From contig JAADJC010000012.1 in assembly GCA_013151025.1 (NCBI GenBank), positions 1-35,431 of the forward strand: 35,431 nt of DNA, read 5' to 3'. The notes below the pieces were generated by a model. The model was given only the letters and a program-made list of their open reading frames with translations. It had not been told where the DNA came from and searched no databases. The position numbers were made by a program, and so were the translations under genes. This document shows positions 16,818 through 24,935 of this stretch, one piece after another; within the stretch, counting starts at the first letter, position 1; every line of letters starts with the position of its first letter. The stretch comes from Acidobacteriota bacterium (GTDB taxonomy: Bacteria > Acidobacteriota > Holophagae > Thermotomaculales > Thermotomaculaceae).

Positions 16818-18779
16818 CTACCTCAGTTTTTCCCTGATGGCAGTGTAATTTTCCACTGCGGACTCATATAAAGTCTCAGCATAGTCCGGATTATGGATAT
16901 ATGCCCTGCTTTTGAAATATTTCTCCACTTCGCGGAGTTTTCGGAATTCACGTTCCACCATCTTTGCATCCTTTCTGGAAATCTTTTGCTTTTTGTCCGA
17001 AGCAGCCTGGAGTTCCTCAATTTTGGCCGCCAGGTCTTTCTGATGGGTAGTTCCCGTTTCAATCCACTGATCCAGCATTTCGCCGTATTCTTCATCATGA
17101 CAATTCAGGCATGCCTTCCTTACAGACTGTACGCTGACAGGCTTTCCATCTGTTACGTTATGGCAATCTGTGCATGTGACCTGATCCAGCATGGGATTTG
17201 GATCGCCTGTATCAAACCGGGCAAGGGTGCCGTTAAAGAACTGATTCTCCGTTTTATGGCAGGTGACACAATGGTCTTCCACGTTCTTCAACTCCTGATG
17301 ATGGCAGGTATTGCATTGTGCGAGGGTCAATGTTGTGGCGCCATGTTGTTCCACAGAATGACACCGGCCACATGCTGTCCCCAATGTTCGGATGTGATCT
17401 TGATGAGGAAAATTTACCTTATTCTGGAACAGGAGATTTTCAGGCATACCCAGCCGGTTGTGGCAAAGGGACGCGCAATATGCATCCGGAGTGCGCAAGG
17501 GAGCCGGTCTGTTTGCCGACGGTTTTCGGGAAATTTTATCCACTTCATCCAGAGTGAACTTGAGGAGTTTTACACTGTATTCCACATTGTGAGCTGCATG
17601 GCCATTTTTTACCAGCGCGAAATTATGCTGCGCTTCTTGAAGTATTTTTCTGAAATCCTCCGCATGTTTCACTGATGAGGCAGTGTCAATACGCCATTTT
17701 ACGTAGTTCTGCATAGACATGAAGGACCTCCGCCAGTCTTTGAGCATTATGTCGTAGCCGGGCTGATGGCAGGTTACACAAGCAGCTGGTGTGGGCATTC
17801 GGGTAGATTCTGTTACAAAGGCGTTTTTCTTTTTCACTGGATTGGTGTGACAGCCTTCACATGTTACCTGCGCTGCAAACATACGGCTGGGATAATCTCC
17901 GATTCCGAGGCCTCCTACTCCCATGTAGAGTGATTTCTGTGCGGAATGGAGGTTTTCATGGCAATTCTTACAATTCGTATCAAAGGTTTTCACCATTTTC
18001 AGGTTTCCGTGCCGGATATTGCCATGGCATTCGAAACAGTCAATTCCCCGTTCTGTAACGTGGATTGTGTGCATGGCTTCGTTGGAAGGAACCTGTTGCG
18101 GTTCCACATGGCATGTATGGCAGGCCCCTTCCACCAGTTTACCGGTTCCCTCTGTGATTTTGATATGACACTCTCCACAGGAAACCCCAAGTTTCAGGTA
18201 TTTTTTATGGTTGAAGGAAAACCCATGACGGGTAACCGTGTTCTTGGGAGTACCATGACAGGACGTACATCCAGTGATGGAATCCGAAGGAGAAGCACCC
18301 ATAAAATGGCAGGTGAAGCAGACTGTTTCTTCTGTTACGTTGTGACTGCCCTGAACAATGTGAGAATGGCAGGAGGAGCACCGCATCTGTACGCCCCGAA
18401 GTGGTTTGCTCAAATGCTGTTTATGGTTAAAGGACTTTTTGTCCACTACTTTAAGTTTTTCTTCAAACAATTTCTTTTTATCATGACATTTGAGACAGGT
18501 ATCCGTTTTCACCGACGCATGGGGTTTCATATCATAGAGACCCACCATGTAGCGGAAGCTGATCCAGGGCATCTTATAGCGGAGATTGGGATGGCAATCG
18601 ATGCAGGCCGTCTGGCTGTGGCTGGAGTCTTTCCATGAATTGTAGTAAGGCTTTTCATAGTGGCAGGAAAGGCAAAATTCCGGATCAGAAGACCGGATGC
18701 TGACATAGACGGATGGCAGAACCACCAGAATCGATACGGCAAAAAGCAGTGCATACAGGATGTGGCTAGTTCTTCTCAT
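16818..18779 (-). CDS. NapC-anchored multihaem cytochrome c, up to 18 haems
   Basis: Membrane-anchored periplasmic electron carrier of 653 residues. One uncleaved N-terminal helix (about residues 7-28) leads into a NapC/NirT-like start (CLSCH at 36, CIDCH at 59). There are 17 canonical CXXCH sites, at about 36, 59, 95, 134, 154, 171, 201, 220, 248, 270, 307, 334, 470, 489, 504, 536 and 557, plus one CASLCH (CX3CH) at 435-440. A haem-free helical stretch at 345-420 and a charged helical C-terminus (570-653) resemble the helices of larger multihaem reductases. NapC-type anchors usually take electrons from quinol. GGAGG lies 8 nt before the ATG, which overlaps the upstream cytochrome b gene by 14 nt. 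The terminal acceptor is unknown. Confidence 0.93.
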   Translation of the reverse strand: MRRTSHILYALLFAVSILVVLPSVYVSIRSSDPEFCLSCHYEKPYYNSWKDSSHSQTACIDCHPNLRYKMPWISFRYMVGLYDMKPHASVKTDTCLKCHDKKKLFEEKLKVVDKKSFNHKQHLSKPLRGVQMRCSSCHSHIVQGSHNVTEETVCFTCHFMGASPSDSITGCTSCHGTPKNTVTRHGFSFNHKKYLKLGVSCGECHIKITEGTGKLVEGACHTCHVEPQQVPSNEAMHTIHVTERGIDCFECHGNIRHGNLKMVKTFDTNCKNCHENLHSAQKSLYMGVGGLGIGDYPSRMFAAQVTCEGCHTNPVKKKNAFVTESTRMPTPAACVTCHQPGYDIMLKDWRRSFMSMQNYVKWRIDTASSVKHAEDFRKILQEAQHNFALVKNGHAAHNVEYSVKLLKFTLDEVDKISRKPSANRPAPLRTPDAYCASLCHNRLGMPENLLFQNKVNFPHQDHIRTLGTACGRCHSVEQHGATTLTLAQCNTCHHQELKNVEDHCVTCHKTENQFFNGTLARFDTGDPNPMLDQVTCTDCHNVTDGKPVSVQSVRKACLNCHDEEYGEMLDQWIETGTTHQKDLAAKIEELQAASDKKQKISRKDAKMVEREFRKLREVEKYFKSRAYIHNPDYAETLYESAVENYTAIREKLR

Positions 18780-19707
18780 CTTGGTTTTCCTCCATGTGAC
18801 CGGTCAGCTGTTCATATTCCAGCGGGTGTTCTTCGATCATTTCTTCTTCCGTCATTTTTCCGGTGAATATCACCATGTTTGCCGGGAATTTAGATGGGTT
18901 CAGGTGGGCATTGTACATATGCCAGAACACAATGGCAAGTGTGGCCAGAAGAGCCTCATCCGAATGCATAATCTTGGCAATGTGCTGTACCAGAAGGGGA
19001 AAATTGTGCATGAAGAAATTGTTGAACCACAGAATTGTTCCGGAACAAATCATGATGATACATCCCCAGTACACGGCCCAGTAGTCAAATTTCTCCACAT
19101 AGGAATAGCGTCCGAATTTGGGTTTTTCCCTTGACCGGCCCAGGAAATATCGAATGTTCATGAAAATATCAGTTGCATCTTTTGGCGTGGGAATGATCAG
19201 TTTGAAATTATTTCTGCCTTCTTTTGTAAAAATAATGAAGAAAAGATGATAAACAGAGACAAAGATCAAGCCGGTGGCCCCGATCCGATGGAGTATTCGA
19301 CTAACCTCAATACCCCCGAGCAATTTCAGGATTAACGCAGAAAATGCCGCGTTGGAAAATTTAATAGGCATACCTGTAATAATCAGAATAATGACACTGA
19401 TTGCCATGACCCAGTGTTGTACACGAACATTGAAACTGAACCGGTTAAACATGCGGGAGTCTTCCGGTTTGCCAGAAGAAAGAATATTCCGGATTCGCTT
19501 TTCCACTTTCGGGCGGACAGCACCGGTGATTTCTTCGGCCATTGTGGTAACCAGGCGGTCAATTTCAATATAAGCGAGGTTCTCTGCTTTCCGGCGCAGA
19601 CGTTTTCCCGCCCGTCCTCGGGGCAGGGTCAACTCACGGGCTATTTTTTTCAATACCGAATCAGCCACCCGGAGGGAGATGGACTCCTTCAGCTTTTCAG
19701 TGTTCAT
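18766..19707 (-). CDS. Cytochrome b (FdnI/b561-like) with N-terminal extension
   Basis: Integral membrane dihaem cytochrome b, predicted to exchange electrons between the quinone pool and a periplasmic multihaem partner. Four membrane helices begin near residue 97. Candidate haem ligands are H98 (RVQHW), H140 (ILHRIG), H154 (SVYHLF) and the histidines of FWHMYNAH in the last helix. It is clearly paralogous to the b domain of the fused cytochrome at 22172 and to the 233-residue protein at 20752. Unlike them it carries about 85 extra N-terminal residues, charged and without membrane segments, presumably cytoplasmic and of unknown function. The ATG overlaps the stop of the 9-haem gene (ATGA) and follows GGAG. 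Confidence 0.9.
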   Translation of the reverse strand: MNTEKLKESISLRVADSVLKKIARELTLPRGRAGKRLRRKAENLAYIEIDRLVTTMAEEITGAVRPKVEKRIRNILSSGKPEDSRMFNRFSFNVRVQHWVMAISVIILIITGMPIKFSNAAFSALILKLLGGIEVSRILHRIGATGLIFVSVYHLFFIIFTKEGRNNFKLIIPTPKDATDIFMNIRYFLGRSREKPKFGRYSYVEKFDYWAVYWGCIIMICSGTILWFNNFFMHNFPLLVQHIAKIMHSDEALLATLAIVFWHMYNAHLNPSKFPANMVIFTGKMTEEEMIEEHPLEYEQLTGHMEENQDEKN

Positions 19708-20762
19708 TTATGTGTCTCCTTTTCTTCCTTTTTTTCTTTGAGCTTTCGCCTCAAATCCAACAGGATATGAGTAAAAAGTGCCAGCATGGTCAAAGTGGTG
19801 AGCCAGAAGAAAAAATTTGATATATAGTAAACCAATCCGGAGTCCCTGTTTTCAGGATTCAGATGAACTTTCCCATTTGCAAAATTCTCATTGGCGCCTT
19901 TATGGCACTGGCCGCACGTTTTCGGGATATTTGCAGGATAGATGGAGGATGCGGGGTCATCCTGTTTGCGGATGTTGTGGGTACCGTGACAACTGGCGCA
20001 ATTGGCCACTGTTTTCTCACCAAAGCGAAGTGCGATTCCATGGAAACTGCGGGTAAATGTATCTGCCTGGTCTGTTGTCAATTTGAACTTGCTCATCAGT
20101 TTGTAATCGTCGTGACAGCTCTTGCAGGTGTCCGGCACATTCTGCTTGCTGGTATGAGAGCCGGACATGTTGGATGAATACACATCATGTTTGCCATGAC
20201 AGTCGGTACATACCGGCACATTGAGTATCCCTTTCTGAAGAATTGCGACACCATGGATACTCCCAGAATAATCGTGGAGTTCTTTCTCGTGGCATTGCCC
20301 ACATGTGGATGGGAGGTTTTTCTTGTAGACAGTTGAGCGAGGGTTGGATGCTTTGAATACATTGTGTCCACCGTGACAAGTCTGGCACTGAGGTGCTCCG
20401 GCGGCGCCTTCCCTTAGTTTTTTCCCGTGGACGGATTCCCAGAACTGATCATACATGGGAGAATTCGGCGCTCCCATGTTGTTTCCGTTAAAATGGCAAC
20501 GGGAACAGTTCACTCGGCCGATTTTCAGACCCTGATGCGGAATGGATGTGACATCCGCATGGCAATCCTGGCACTTTAAATTGTGGTGAACAGAGCTTCT
20601 GAGTACTTTCTTGTCCACGTACACGGAACGCTCAATCCCGGTGGGCATTACCTTGTGAATGTCCGGTTTCTGGTGGCAGATAATACATTTTCGAATCTGG
20701 TTCTGACCAAAGAGAAGAGATTGAGAAATGACCAGCAGAAATAGCAGTAATTTAATTTTCAT
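19704..20762 (-). CDS. Nine-haem cytochrome c with C-terminal membrane anchor
   Basis: Periplasmic multihaem cytochrome of 352 residues. A signal peptide is followed by nine CXXCH motifs (CIICH, CQDCH, CSRCH, CQTCH, CGQCH, CTDCH, CKSCH, CASCH, CGQCH) and a C-terminal membrane helix (about residues 311-337). Recurrent SxHG and CHGxHN units match, in order, those of the 11-haem c domain encoded at 22172, including the last CGQCH followed by a helix, so the two are paralogues. I chose the ATG at 20762 because GAGG lies 9 nt upstream; the ATG three codons earlier (20771) directly abuts that GAGG. The start overlaps the end of the upstream cytochrome b, and the stop overlaps the next cytochrome b. 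It probably works with one of them. Confidence 0.92.
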   Translation of the reverse strand: MKIKLLLFLLVISQSLLFGQNQIRKCIICHQKPDIHKVMPTGIERSVYVDKKVLRSSVHHNLKCQDCHADVTSIPHQGLKIGRVNCSRCHFNGNNMGAPNSPMYDQFWESVHGKKLREGAAGAPQCQTCHGGHNVFKASNPRSTVYKKNLPSTCGQCHEKELHDYSGSIHGVAILQKGILNVPVCTDCHGKHDVYSSNMSGSHTSKQNVPDTCKSCHDDYKLMSKFKLTTDQADTFTRSFHGIALRFGEKTVANCASCHGTHNIRKQDDPASSIYPANIPKTCGQCHKGANENFANGKVHLNPENRDSGLVYYISNFFFWLTTLTMLALFTHILLDLRRKLKEKKEEKETHK

Positions 20763-21453
20763 CTTTTTCATCCTCTATCTGTCCGGACTCGACCAGTTCT
20801 TTGTATTCAAGGGAATGCTCCTGTTTCAATCTTTCCAGAGGCAATTGACCGGAAAGCCAGGAGTTGTCCATCGGGAACGCTTCCTTGAAATGAACGTCGT
20901 ACATGTGCCAGAGCACAATAACCAGAAACACCAGCATTGCACCATGGCTATGGAGTATAAAGAGAAAATCCCAGAACCACTTGGAAAAAAGAGACATTGT
21001 TTCATTGTGGAACCAGATCAACAGACCGGATGCACCCATGGACAGGGAACCGCCGACCACAAGCCAGAACTGCAATTTCTGCCGAGTGGTAAATCGCCCG
21101 TGGAGCGTGTGTGGGCGGGTAGAAGAAAAAATGTATTTAAATGAAGAACAAAAAGCCTGCCAGTCAGAAGCGTGTAAGAACAGACGGTGAAGCTGATCCC
21201 GTCCCCGGATTGTCAGCAGCATGTACAGGATGTGATAGACTCCTACGGCAATCAGGAGAATTCCTCCTGTGTAGTGTACAATGGCACGGTTTTCCATACC
21301 GCCCATAAAGTGTATCAGCCATCCACCCACAGAGCTGTTGCTGTACTTCAGAGCGAAGCCGGACAAAAACAGCATGATAAAGGCGATTATAACCAATATG
21401 TGCTGGACACGTTCATTCAATGTAAATCGGACAATGGTTTTTTTTTCAGCCAT
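20752..21453 (-). CDS. Cytochrome b (FdnI/b561-like), first gene of operon
   Basis: Integral membrane cytochrome b of 233 residues, with four predicted helices and candidate ligands H18 (RVQHIL), H60 (AIVHYT), H74 (GVYHIL) and H183/H188 (LWHMYDVH). Family and layout match the membrane subunit of formate dehydrogenase-N and [NiFe]-hydrogenases, which transfer electrons between periplasmic partners and quinone. The C-terminal tail (LERLKQEHSLEYKEL) resembles that of the other two b proteins here, confirming paralogy. It heads a four-gene overlapping operon. The ATG follows an unusual run of eight G that takes the place of a normal ribosome site. No dehydrogenase catalytic subunit is nearby, so the partner is most likely the nine-haem cytochrome. 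Confidence 0.9.
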   Translation of the reverse strand: MAEKKTIVRFTLNERVQHILVIIAFIMLFLSGFALKYSNSSVGGWLIHFMGGMENRAIVHYTGGILLIAVGVYHILYMLLTIRGRDQLHRLFLHASDWQAFCSSFKYIFSSTRPHTLHGRFTTRQKLQFWLVVGGSLSMGASGLLIWFHNETMSLFSKWFWDFLFILHSHGAMLVFLVIVLWHMYDVHFKEAFPMDNSWLSGQLPLERLKQEHSLEYKELVESGQIEDEKDEN

Positions 21454-21455
21454 AT

Positions 21456-21463
21456 CCCCCCCC
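21456..21463 (-). repeat. Eight-base poly-G tract at the ribosome site
   Basis: On the minus strand eight consecutive G lie 2 nt before the ATG of the first cytochrome b gene, merging with CCCGGG (21461-21466). No other Shine-Dalgarno is visible, so the tract must serve as the ribosome site. Tracts of this length can vary by slippage. Confidence 0.6.
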
Positions 21464-21477
21464 GGGAAGTATATTTA

Positions 21478-21503
21478 CGTGTCCGGAAACCGTTCTGGAC
21501 ACG
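21478..21503 (-). other. Hairpin in leader of cytochrome operon
   Basis: CGTGTCC (21478-21484) and GGACACG (21497-21503) are perfect inverted arms around a 12-base loop, 24 bp upstream of the first ATG. It could be an operator or an RNA stem near the ribosome site; it has no U tract. Confidence 0.5.
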
Positions 21504-21572
21504 GATTGAAACCAACCACTCCAGCTGCATCATAAGACGGAATCCAACACTTTCGGTCTTTTTTCAGGCGGC

Positions 21573-21584
21573 CCGTAATTACGG
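21573..21584. promoter_or_regulatory. Twelve-base perfect palindrome
   Basis: CCGTAATTACGG is a perfect 12-bp palindrome located in the transcribed leader of the minus-strand cytochrome operon, about 120 bp downstream of its predicted promoter. The symmetry fits a dimeric regulator site, but no second copy was noticed. Confidence 0.35.
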
Positions 21585-21704
21585 AATAAAGAACGGTAAT
21601 AGTTTGGATTTCAGAACCATCCCTCCCCTTTTTTGTATAAACGCGTGCTGCAGTTTTCCGGCCCTTTCGGATCTGTTTCAGGCGTTTCCTGATAATTTGT
21701 TTCC

Positions 21705-21713
21705 ATTATACCA
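21705..21713 (-). promoter_or_regulatory. Extended -10 promoter of minus-strand cytochrome operon
   Basis: The minus strand reads TGGTATAAT, a perfect extended -10 (TGn plus TATAAT). No good -35 lies 16-18 nt upstream, which is common with an extended -10 and suggests activator help. It implies a leader of about 245 nt before the first cytochrome b. A CAGGTA half-site (minus strand, 21745-21750) lies about 35 bp upstream. Confidence 0.55.
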
Positions 21714-22065
21714 GTTTTTATACACCCATTCGTATACATACCCGTACCTGTCATAGAGGCCCCATGGATTTGCCCCGGGCCTTCCCGTCTGGTAGGTAGG
21801 TGCGGAATTGTTGCTCGGGGAAAGCAAACCCGTGCTGATGCCCTAAAATGGCTGCAACCGGGTGCAATTGCTAATGTCAATAGAAATCCCACCGCCTGTT
21901 TTACGTTGCCCCCGTTCATTGATAGCGCCGGATTCCGGAAGTTTCCCGGCTCCTTTTCCCTGTCACTATACCAAATATAAGAACATGCGCAAACACGGAT
22001 GTTGTAAAAATGTGCCACAGGTGTTGCGTTTTCCTGCACTTTAGGGCAAAATCATATGGAAGCTC

Positions 22066-22096
22066 CAGGTAAACTGTGGTATAAATTCCTTACCTG
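22066..22096 (+). promoter_or_regulatory. Promoter with bracketing inverted repeat for fused cytochrome
   Basis: TGGTATAAA (22077-22085) is an extended -10 with 5 of 6 matches. It is bracketed by perfect 7-base inverted arms, CAGGTAA (22066-22072) and TTACCTG (22090-22096). A protein bound to both arms would cover the -10 and block transcription. The predicted leader is about 80 nt. Confidence 0.45.
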
Positions 22097-22171
22097 TGCG
22101 AGTGCGTTGATTTGGATATGGTACTATTCACCTGATTGAACGAAGAAAAAATAACAGAACCGGAGAGCGAC

Positions 22172-24052
22172 ATGAAGAAATTTTTGGGGTTGGCGGCCGT
22201 TTTCCTGTGCGCAACATTCACCTTGTCGGTGCGTGCGGGGGTTGATTGTACCGAATGCCACGGGAAAGATGGGGAACCGGCTATCAATATCTCTGTCTTT
22301 CAGAACTCTATCCACGGGGATCTTTCCTGTACCGACTGCCATGTCGGGGCGGATAAGGATATAGATAATCACCCGGACAATTTAAAGAAACCCACATGTA
22401 CGGATTGTCATGAAGATGTCTCGGAAAGCAAGAAACATAGTGTTCACAGAGATTTGTCCTGTAGCGACTGTCATGGTGACATTCACACACTGGACCCGGA
22501 CAAACCCATTTCAGGGGATGCAGACCGTATCACGGCGATGTGCGGAAAATGTCACGCAGACTCTGCCAAAAGTAAGATGGAAAAGGACTTTCCGGACCTT
22601 GAGAAGGCCGGGAAACTGCCGCCGTCCCGCAGCATTATCAAGCAGTATCGCCAGAGTGCCCATTATCTGAAAAAGAACAAGGCCGGTTCTACTGCTGCAA
22701 CCTGTGCCGATTGCCATGGCAGTCACAATATTCTGAGCTTGACAAATCCAAAATCAAATATCTACAAACTGAACGTCGGGCATACCTGTGGACAATGCCA
22801 TGAAAAAATTGCTAAAAAGTATGGCCAGTCTGTCCACGGGAAAGCGGTCCAGCAGGGCTGGGATGAGTCTCCTACCTGTAACGACTGCCACAACTCCCAC
22901 CTGGTCCTCCCCACAGACAGTCCGGAGGCGTTAACCGGAAAACGTAAGCTGTCTGAGGAAATCTGCCTCTCTTGCCATGAGGACAAGCGACTGATTCAGC
23001 GATATGGCCTTGTGGGTTCCATAGGCTCCAGCTATCATGACAGCTACCATTCCATGGCAAACGCCAGGAAAGGCAGCAAGGCGGCTACCTGCGTGGACTG
23101 CCACACTACCCATGACATCATGAAACCGGGCAATCCGAACTCATCTGTTAACCCTGCGCATGTAGCCGCAACCTGCGGTCAGTGCCACGAGGGAGCAACG
23201 GAAAAACTTGCTCTCAGTTACGACCACAAATCAAGCCTAAAGAGCGGCAACATAATCAACTATTATGTCCGTATCAGTTACATCTGGTTGATTCTGCTTG
23301 TTATCGGTGGCATGTTCGTGCACAACATGCTGATTTATCTTTCAAGCATTGTACGTAAGTACAGGAAGCACAAGAAGGAAAAGACGATTTCCCGGCTCAC
23401 CAGAGGCCAGATGATTATTCACGCGGTTAACTTTATAGCTTTCTTTACACTGGTTGTTACCGGCTTTTCCCTGCGCTTCAGTGACGTACCGGTGCTTCAT
23501 ATGCTGACTACCTGGCTTTCTGAAGGAGCACGAAGCCTGATTCACCGGATCGCTGGTGTCAGTATGATTCTGGTTTTCGCGGTACATTTTATCCGGATTG
23601 GTATGGGAAAGGCGGATCGGGGAGCTTTTTTTGCCATGCTGCCTCGACTGAAAGATATCCGGGATTTCAAAGACAACATGAGATACACATTTCTCCGGAC
23701 TGATAAAAGGCCTCGCTTCGGAAAAGCGACGTATGCGGAAAAAATGGAATATCTGGCTCTGCTCTGGGGAACGGCGGTCATGGCTCTGACGGGAATGATT
23801 CTATGGTTCCCCACTGAGACGCTTAGCTTTCTACCCGCTTGGTCCATCAAGGTTGCTGAATCTGTCCACTTTTATGAGGCAATTCTGGCAACAATGTCAA
23901 TTTTCTTCTGGCATTTCTTCTTTGTGATCTTGAATCCGGATGTTTATCCCCTTGATCTTACGTTTATCGACGGGAAAATGCCTGTTGAGGAGATTGAGGA
24001 ACAAAGAGCAGATTGGTATGAAGAATTAAAGGAAAAAGGCAAAATCGACTGA
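22172..24052 (+). CDS. Eleven-haem cytochrome c fused to cytochrome b (CbcL-like)
   Basis: A single 626-residue bc-type protein. A signal peptide (MKKFLGLAAVFLCATFTLSVRA) precedes 11 CXXCH motifs at about 26, 53, 76, 97, 124, 178, 206, 236, 265, 307 and 335. One membrane helix follows (about 366-390), then an FdnI/b561-like domain with four helices (about 405-610) and candidate ligands in GQMIIH, LIHRIAG, FAVHFI and FFWHFF. Hemes 2-4 lie in short repeats with S(I/V)HxDLSC. This layout resembles Geobacter CbcL, an inner-membrane quinol oxidase feeding periplasmic cytochromes; that role is inferred. I chose the ATG at 22172 because GGAG lies close upstream and the signal peptide begins there. 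Both halves have separate paralogues in the divergent operon. A strong terminator follows. Confidence 0.93.
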   Translation: MKKFLGLAAVFLCATFTLSVRAGVDCTECHGKDGEPAINISVFQNSIHGDLSCTDCHVGADKDIDNHPDNLKKPTCTDCHEDVSESKKHSVHRDLSCSDCHGDIHTLDPDKPISGDADRITAMCGKCHADSAKSKMEKDFPDLEKAGKLPPSRSIIKQYRQSAHYLKKNKAGSTAATCADCHGSHNILSLTNPKSNIYKLNVGHTCGQCHEKIAKKYGQSVHGKAVQQGWDESPTCNDCHNSHLVLPTDSPEALTGKRKLSEEICLSCHEDKRLIQRYGLVGSIGSSYHDSYHSMANARKGSKAATCVDCHTTHDIMKPGNPNSSVNPAHVAATCGQCHEGATEKLALSYDHKSSLKSGNIINYYVRISYIWLILLVIGGMFVHNMLIYLSSIVRKYRKHKKEKTISRLTRGQMIIHAVNFIAFFTLVVTGFSLRFSDVPVLHMLTTWLSEGARSLIHRIAGVSMILVFAVHFIRIGMGKADRGAFFAMLPRLKDIRDFKDNMRYTFLRTDKRPRFGKATYAEKMEYLALLWGTAVMALTGMILWFPTETLSFLPAWSIKVAESVHFYEAILATMSIFFWHFFFVILNPDVYPLDLTFIDGKMPVEEIEEQRADWYEELKEKGKID

Positions 24053-24081
24053 TCCAATTTCAAATTGATGCGCTAATTCAG

Positions 24082-24109
24082 GAGCCGCCCGAAAGGGCGG
24101 CCTTTTTTT
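24082..24109 (+). terminator. Rho-independent terminator
   Basis: GCCGCCC (24084-24090) and GGGCGGC (24095-24101) pair around a GAAA tetraloop and are followed by seven T. It ends the fused cytochrome transcript 30 bp after the stop and precedes the convergent MBL gene. Confidence 0.93.
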
Positions 24110-24155
24110 GTGCCACTGATTGGCGATTAAGAATCTCAAAGGTGAAGTGGGAGAA

Positions 24156-24935
24156 TCAATCCCGGATTCGGAAATGGTTTCCATCCTGGAAAATTTCAGC
24201 AGTTGGATTCGATGGTTCATGATAAAAAAATACAGTCGTGGGGCGTGTCGCTGCGCGGGCAAGCAAATCTTTTTTTGTCCGGATGTTCAGCCGTGTATTT
24301 TCATCAAAACTGGTCATATAGTGGATGTTCAGGTGGTGGCGGGTGGGAATGAGGTCACCTGGGACCAGGTATTGCCGATCCCGGTACACCCAGACAGCAA
24401 GATGCCCCAGCGTGTGTCCCTGCGCCGGTATTATCTCCACGTCATTTCCCAGAAGCACAGGTCTGTCAATTAAAGTTGCTCGGCCGGTTCGGGAGATGTA
24501 GGAAGCGATTTCAGGGCTATAAAAATGTATGGTGCGTTCGTCAGGGTTCAAGGCGTCTTCCAATTCCTGCCGGGTCAGATGCACAGTGGCGTTGGGAAAG
24601 ATAGGGATGACGGTTCCACTCTTAGAAACCTGGAAAGCGCCACCGCAATGGTCATAGTGGAGGTGGGTAAACACAAGGTCGGTGATTGATGCAGGCTCAA
24701 TGCCTCGTTCTGCCAGTTGACGCTGTAGTTTTTTCGAGGATTGAGGCATCCCCGCATCCACCAGGATGACCCTTTCCTTGTCTTGAATCAGCACAGGGTT
24801 CAGTCCCAGCACAATCCGGTTGTCTTGTTCCACCTGGTAGAACTTTTCCCAGAATGTACGGGGTACCACACTGAACATGGCGCCCCCATCCAGTCGAAAC
24901 GGACCGACGGGAAGGACCTCCGGAATTGGTTTCAC
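24156..24935 (-). CDS. MBL-fold metallo-hydrolase
   Basis: Predicted dinuclear zinc hydrolase of 259 residues. Metal ligands are visible in order: H91, H93, D95 and H96 (THLHYDHCGG), H174 (GHTLGH), D194 (PGDLIP) and H239 (FFYHEP). The N-terminal RLDGGAMFSVVPRTFW signature is typical of a lactonase/phosphotriesterase-like MBL subgroup that includes quorum-quenching enzymes, but the substrate cannot be read. I chose the GTG at 24935 because it overlaps the upstream stop as GTGA; an in-frame ATG at 24989 would run far into the transglycosylase gene. It is the last gene of the alaS operon and has no signal peptide. Confidence 0.87.
   Translation of the reverse strand: MKPIPEVLPVGPFRLDGGAMFSVVPRTFWEKFYQVEQDNRIVLGLNPVLIQDKERVILVDAGMPQSSKKLQRQLAERGIEPASITDLVFTHLHYDHCGGAFQVSKSGTVIPIFPNATVHLTRQELEDALNPDERTIHFYSPEIASYISRTGRATLIDRPVLLGNDVEIIPAQGHTLGHLAVWVYRDRQYLVPGDLIPTRHHLNIHYMTSFDENTRLNIRTKKDLLARAATRPTTVFFYHEPSNPTAEIFQDGNHFRIRD

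Larger units (their letters stand above)
21454..22171. other. Long divergent control region of the cytochrome locus
   Basis: This 718-bp stretch separates the four-gene minus-strand operon from the fused cytochrome gene. Reading frames inside it (for example 21611-22039 minus) lack ribosome sites and any recognisable domain, so I call it non-coding. It holds a minus-strand extended -10, a plus-strand extended -10 bracketed by an inverted repeat, a 12-bp palindrome, a leader hairpin and a poly-G tract, listed separately. Roughly 21790-22060 contains nothing I can name. Confidence 0.7.

Noticed and set aside
17946-18638. 230-codon plus-strand frame, and similar long frames opposite the cytochromes
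   Set aside because: They are antisense shadows: the CXXCH codons of the real genes suppress stops on the other strand.
21611-22039. 142-codon minus-strand frame in the divergent cytochrome region
   Set aside because: Composition is unlike a protein of this genome, it overlaps the predicted promoter at 21705-21713, and it has no recognisable motif or ribosome site.
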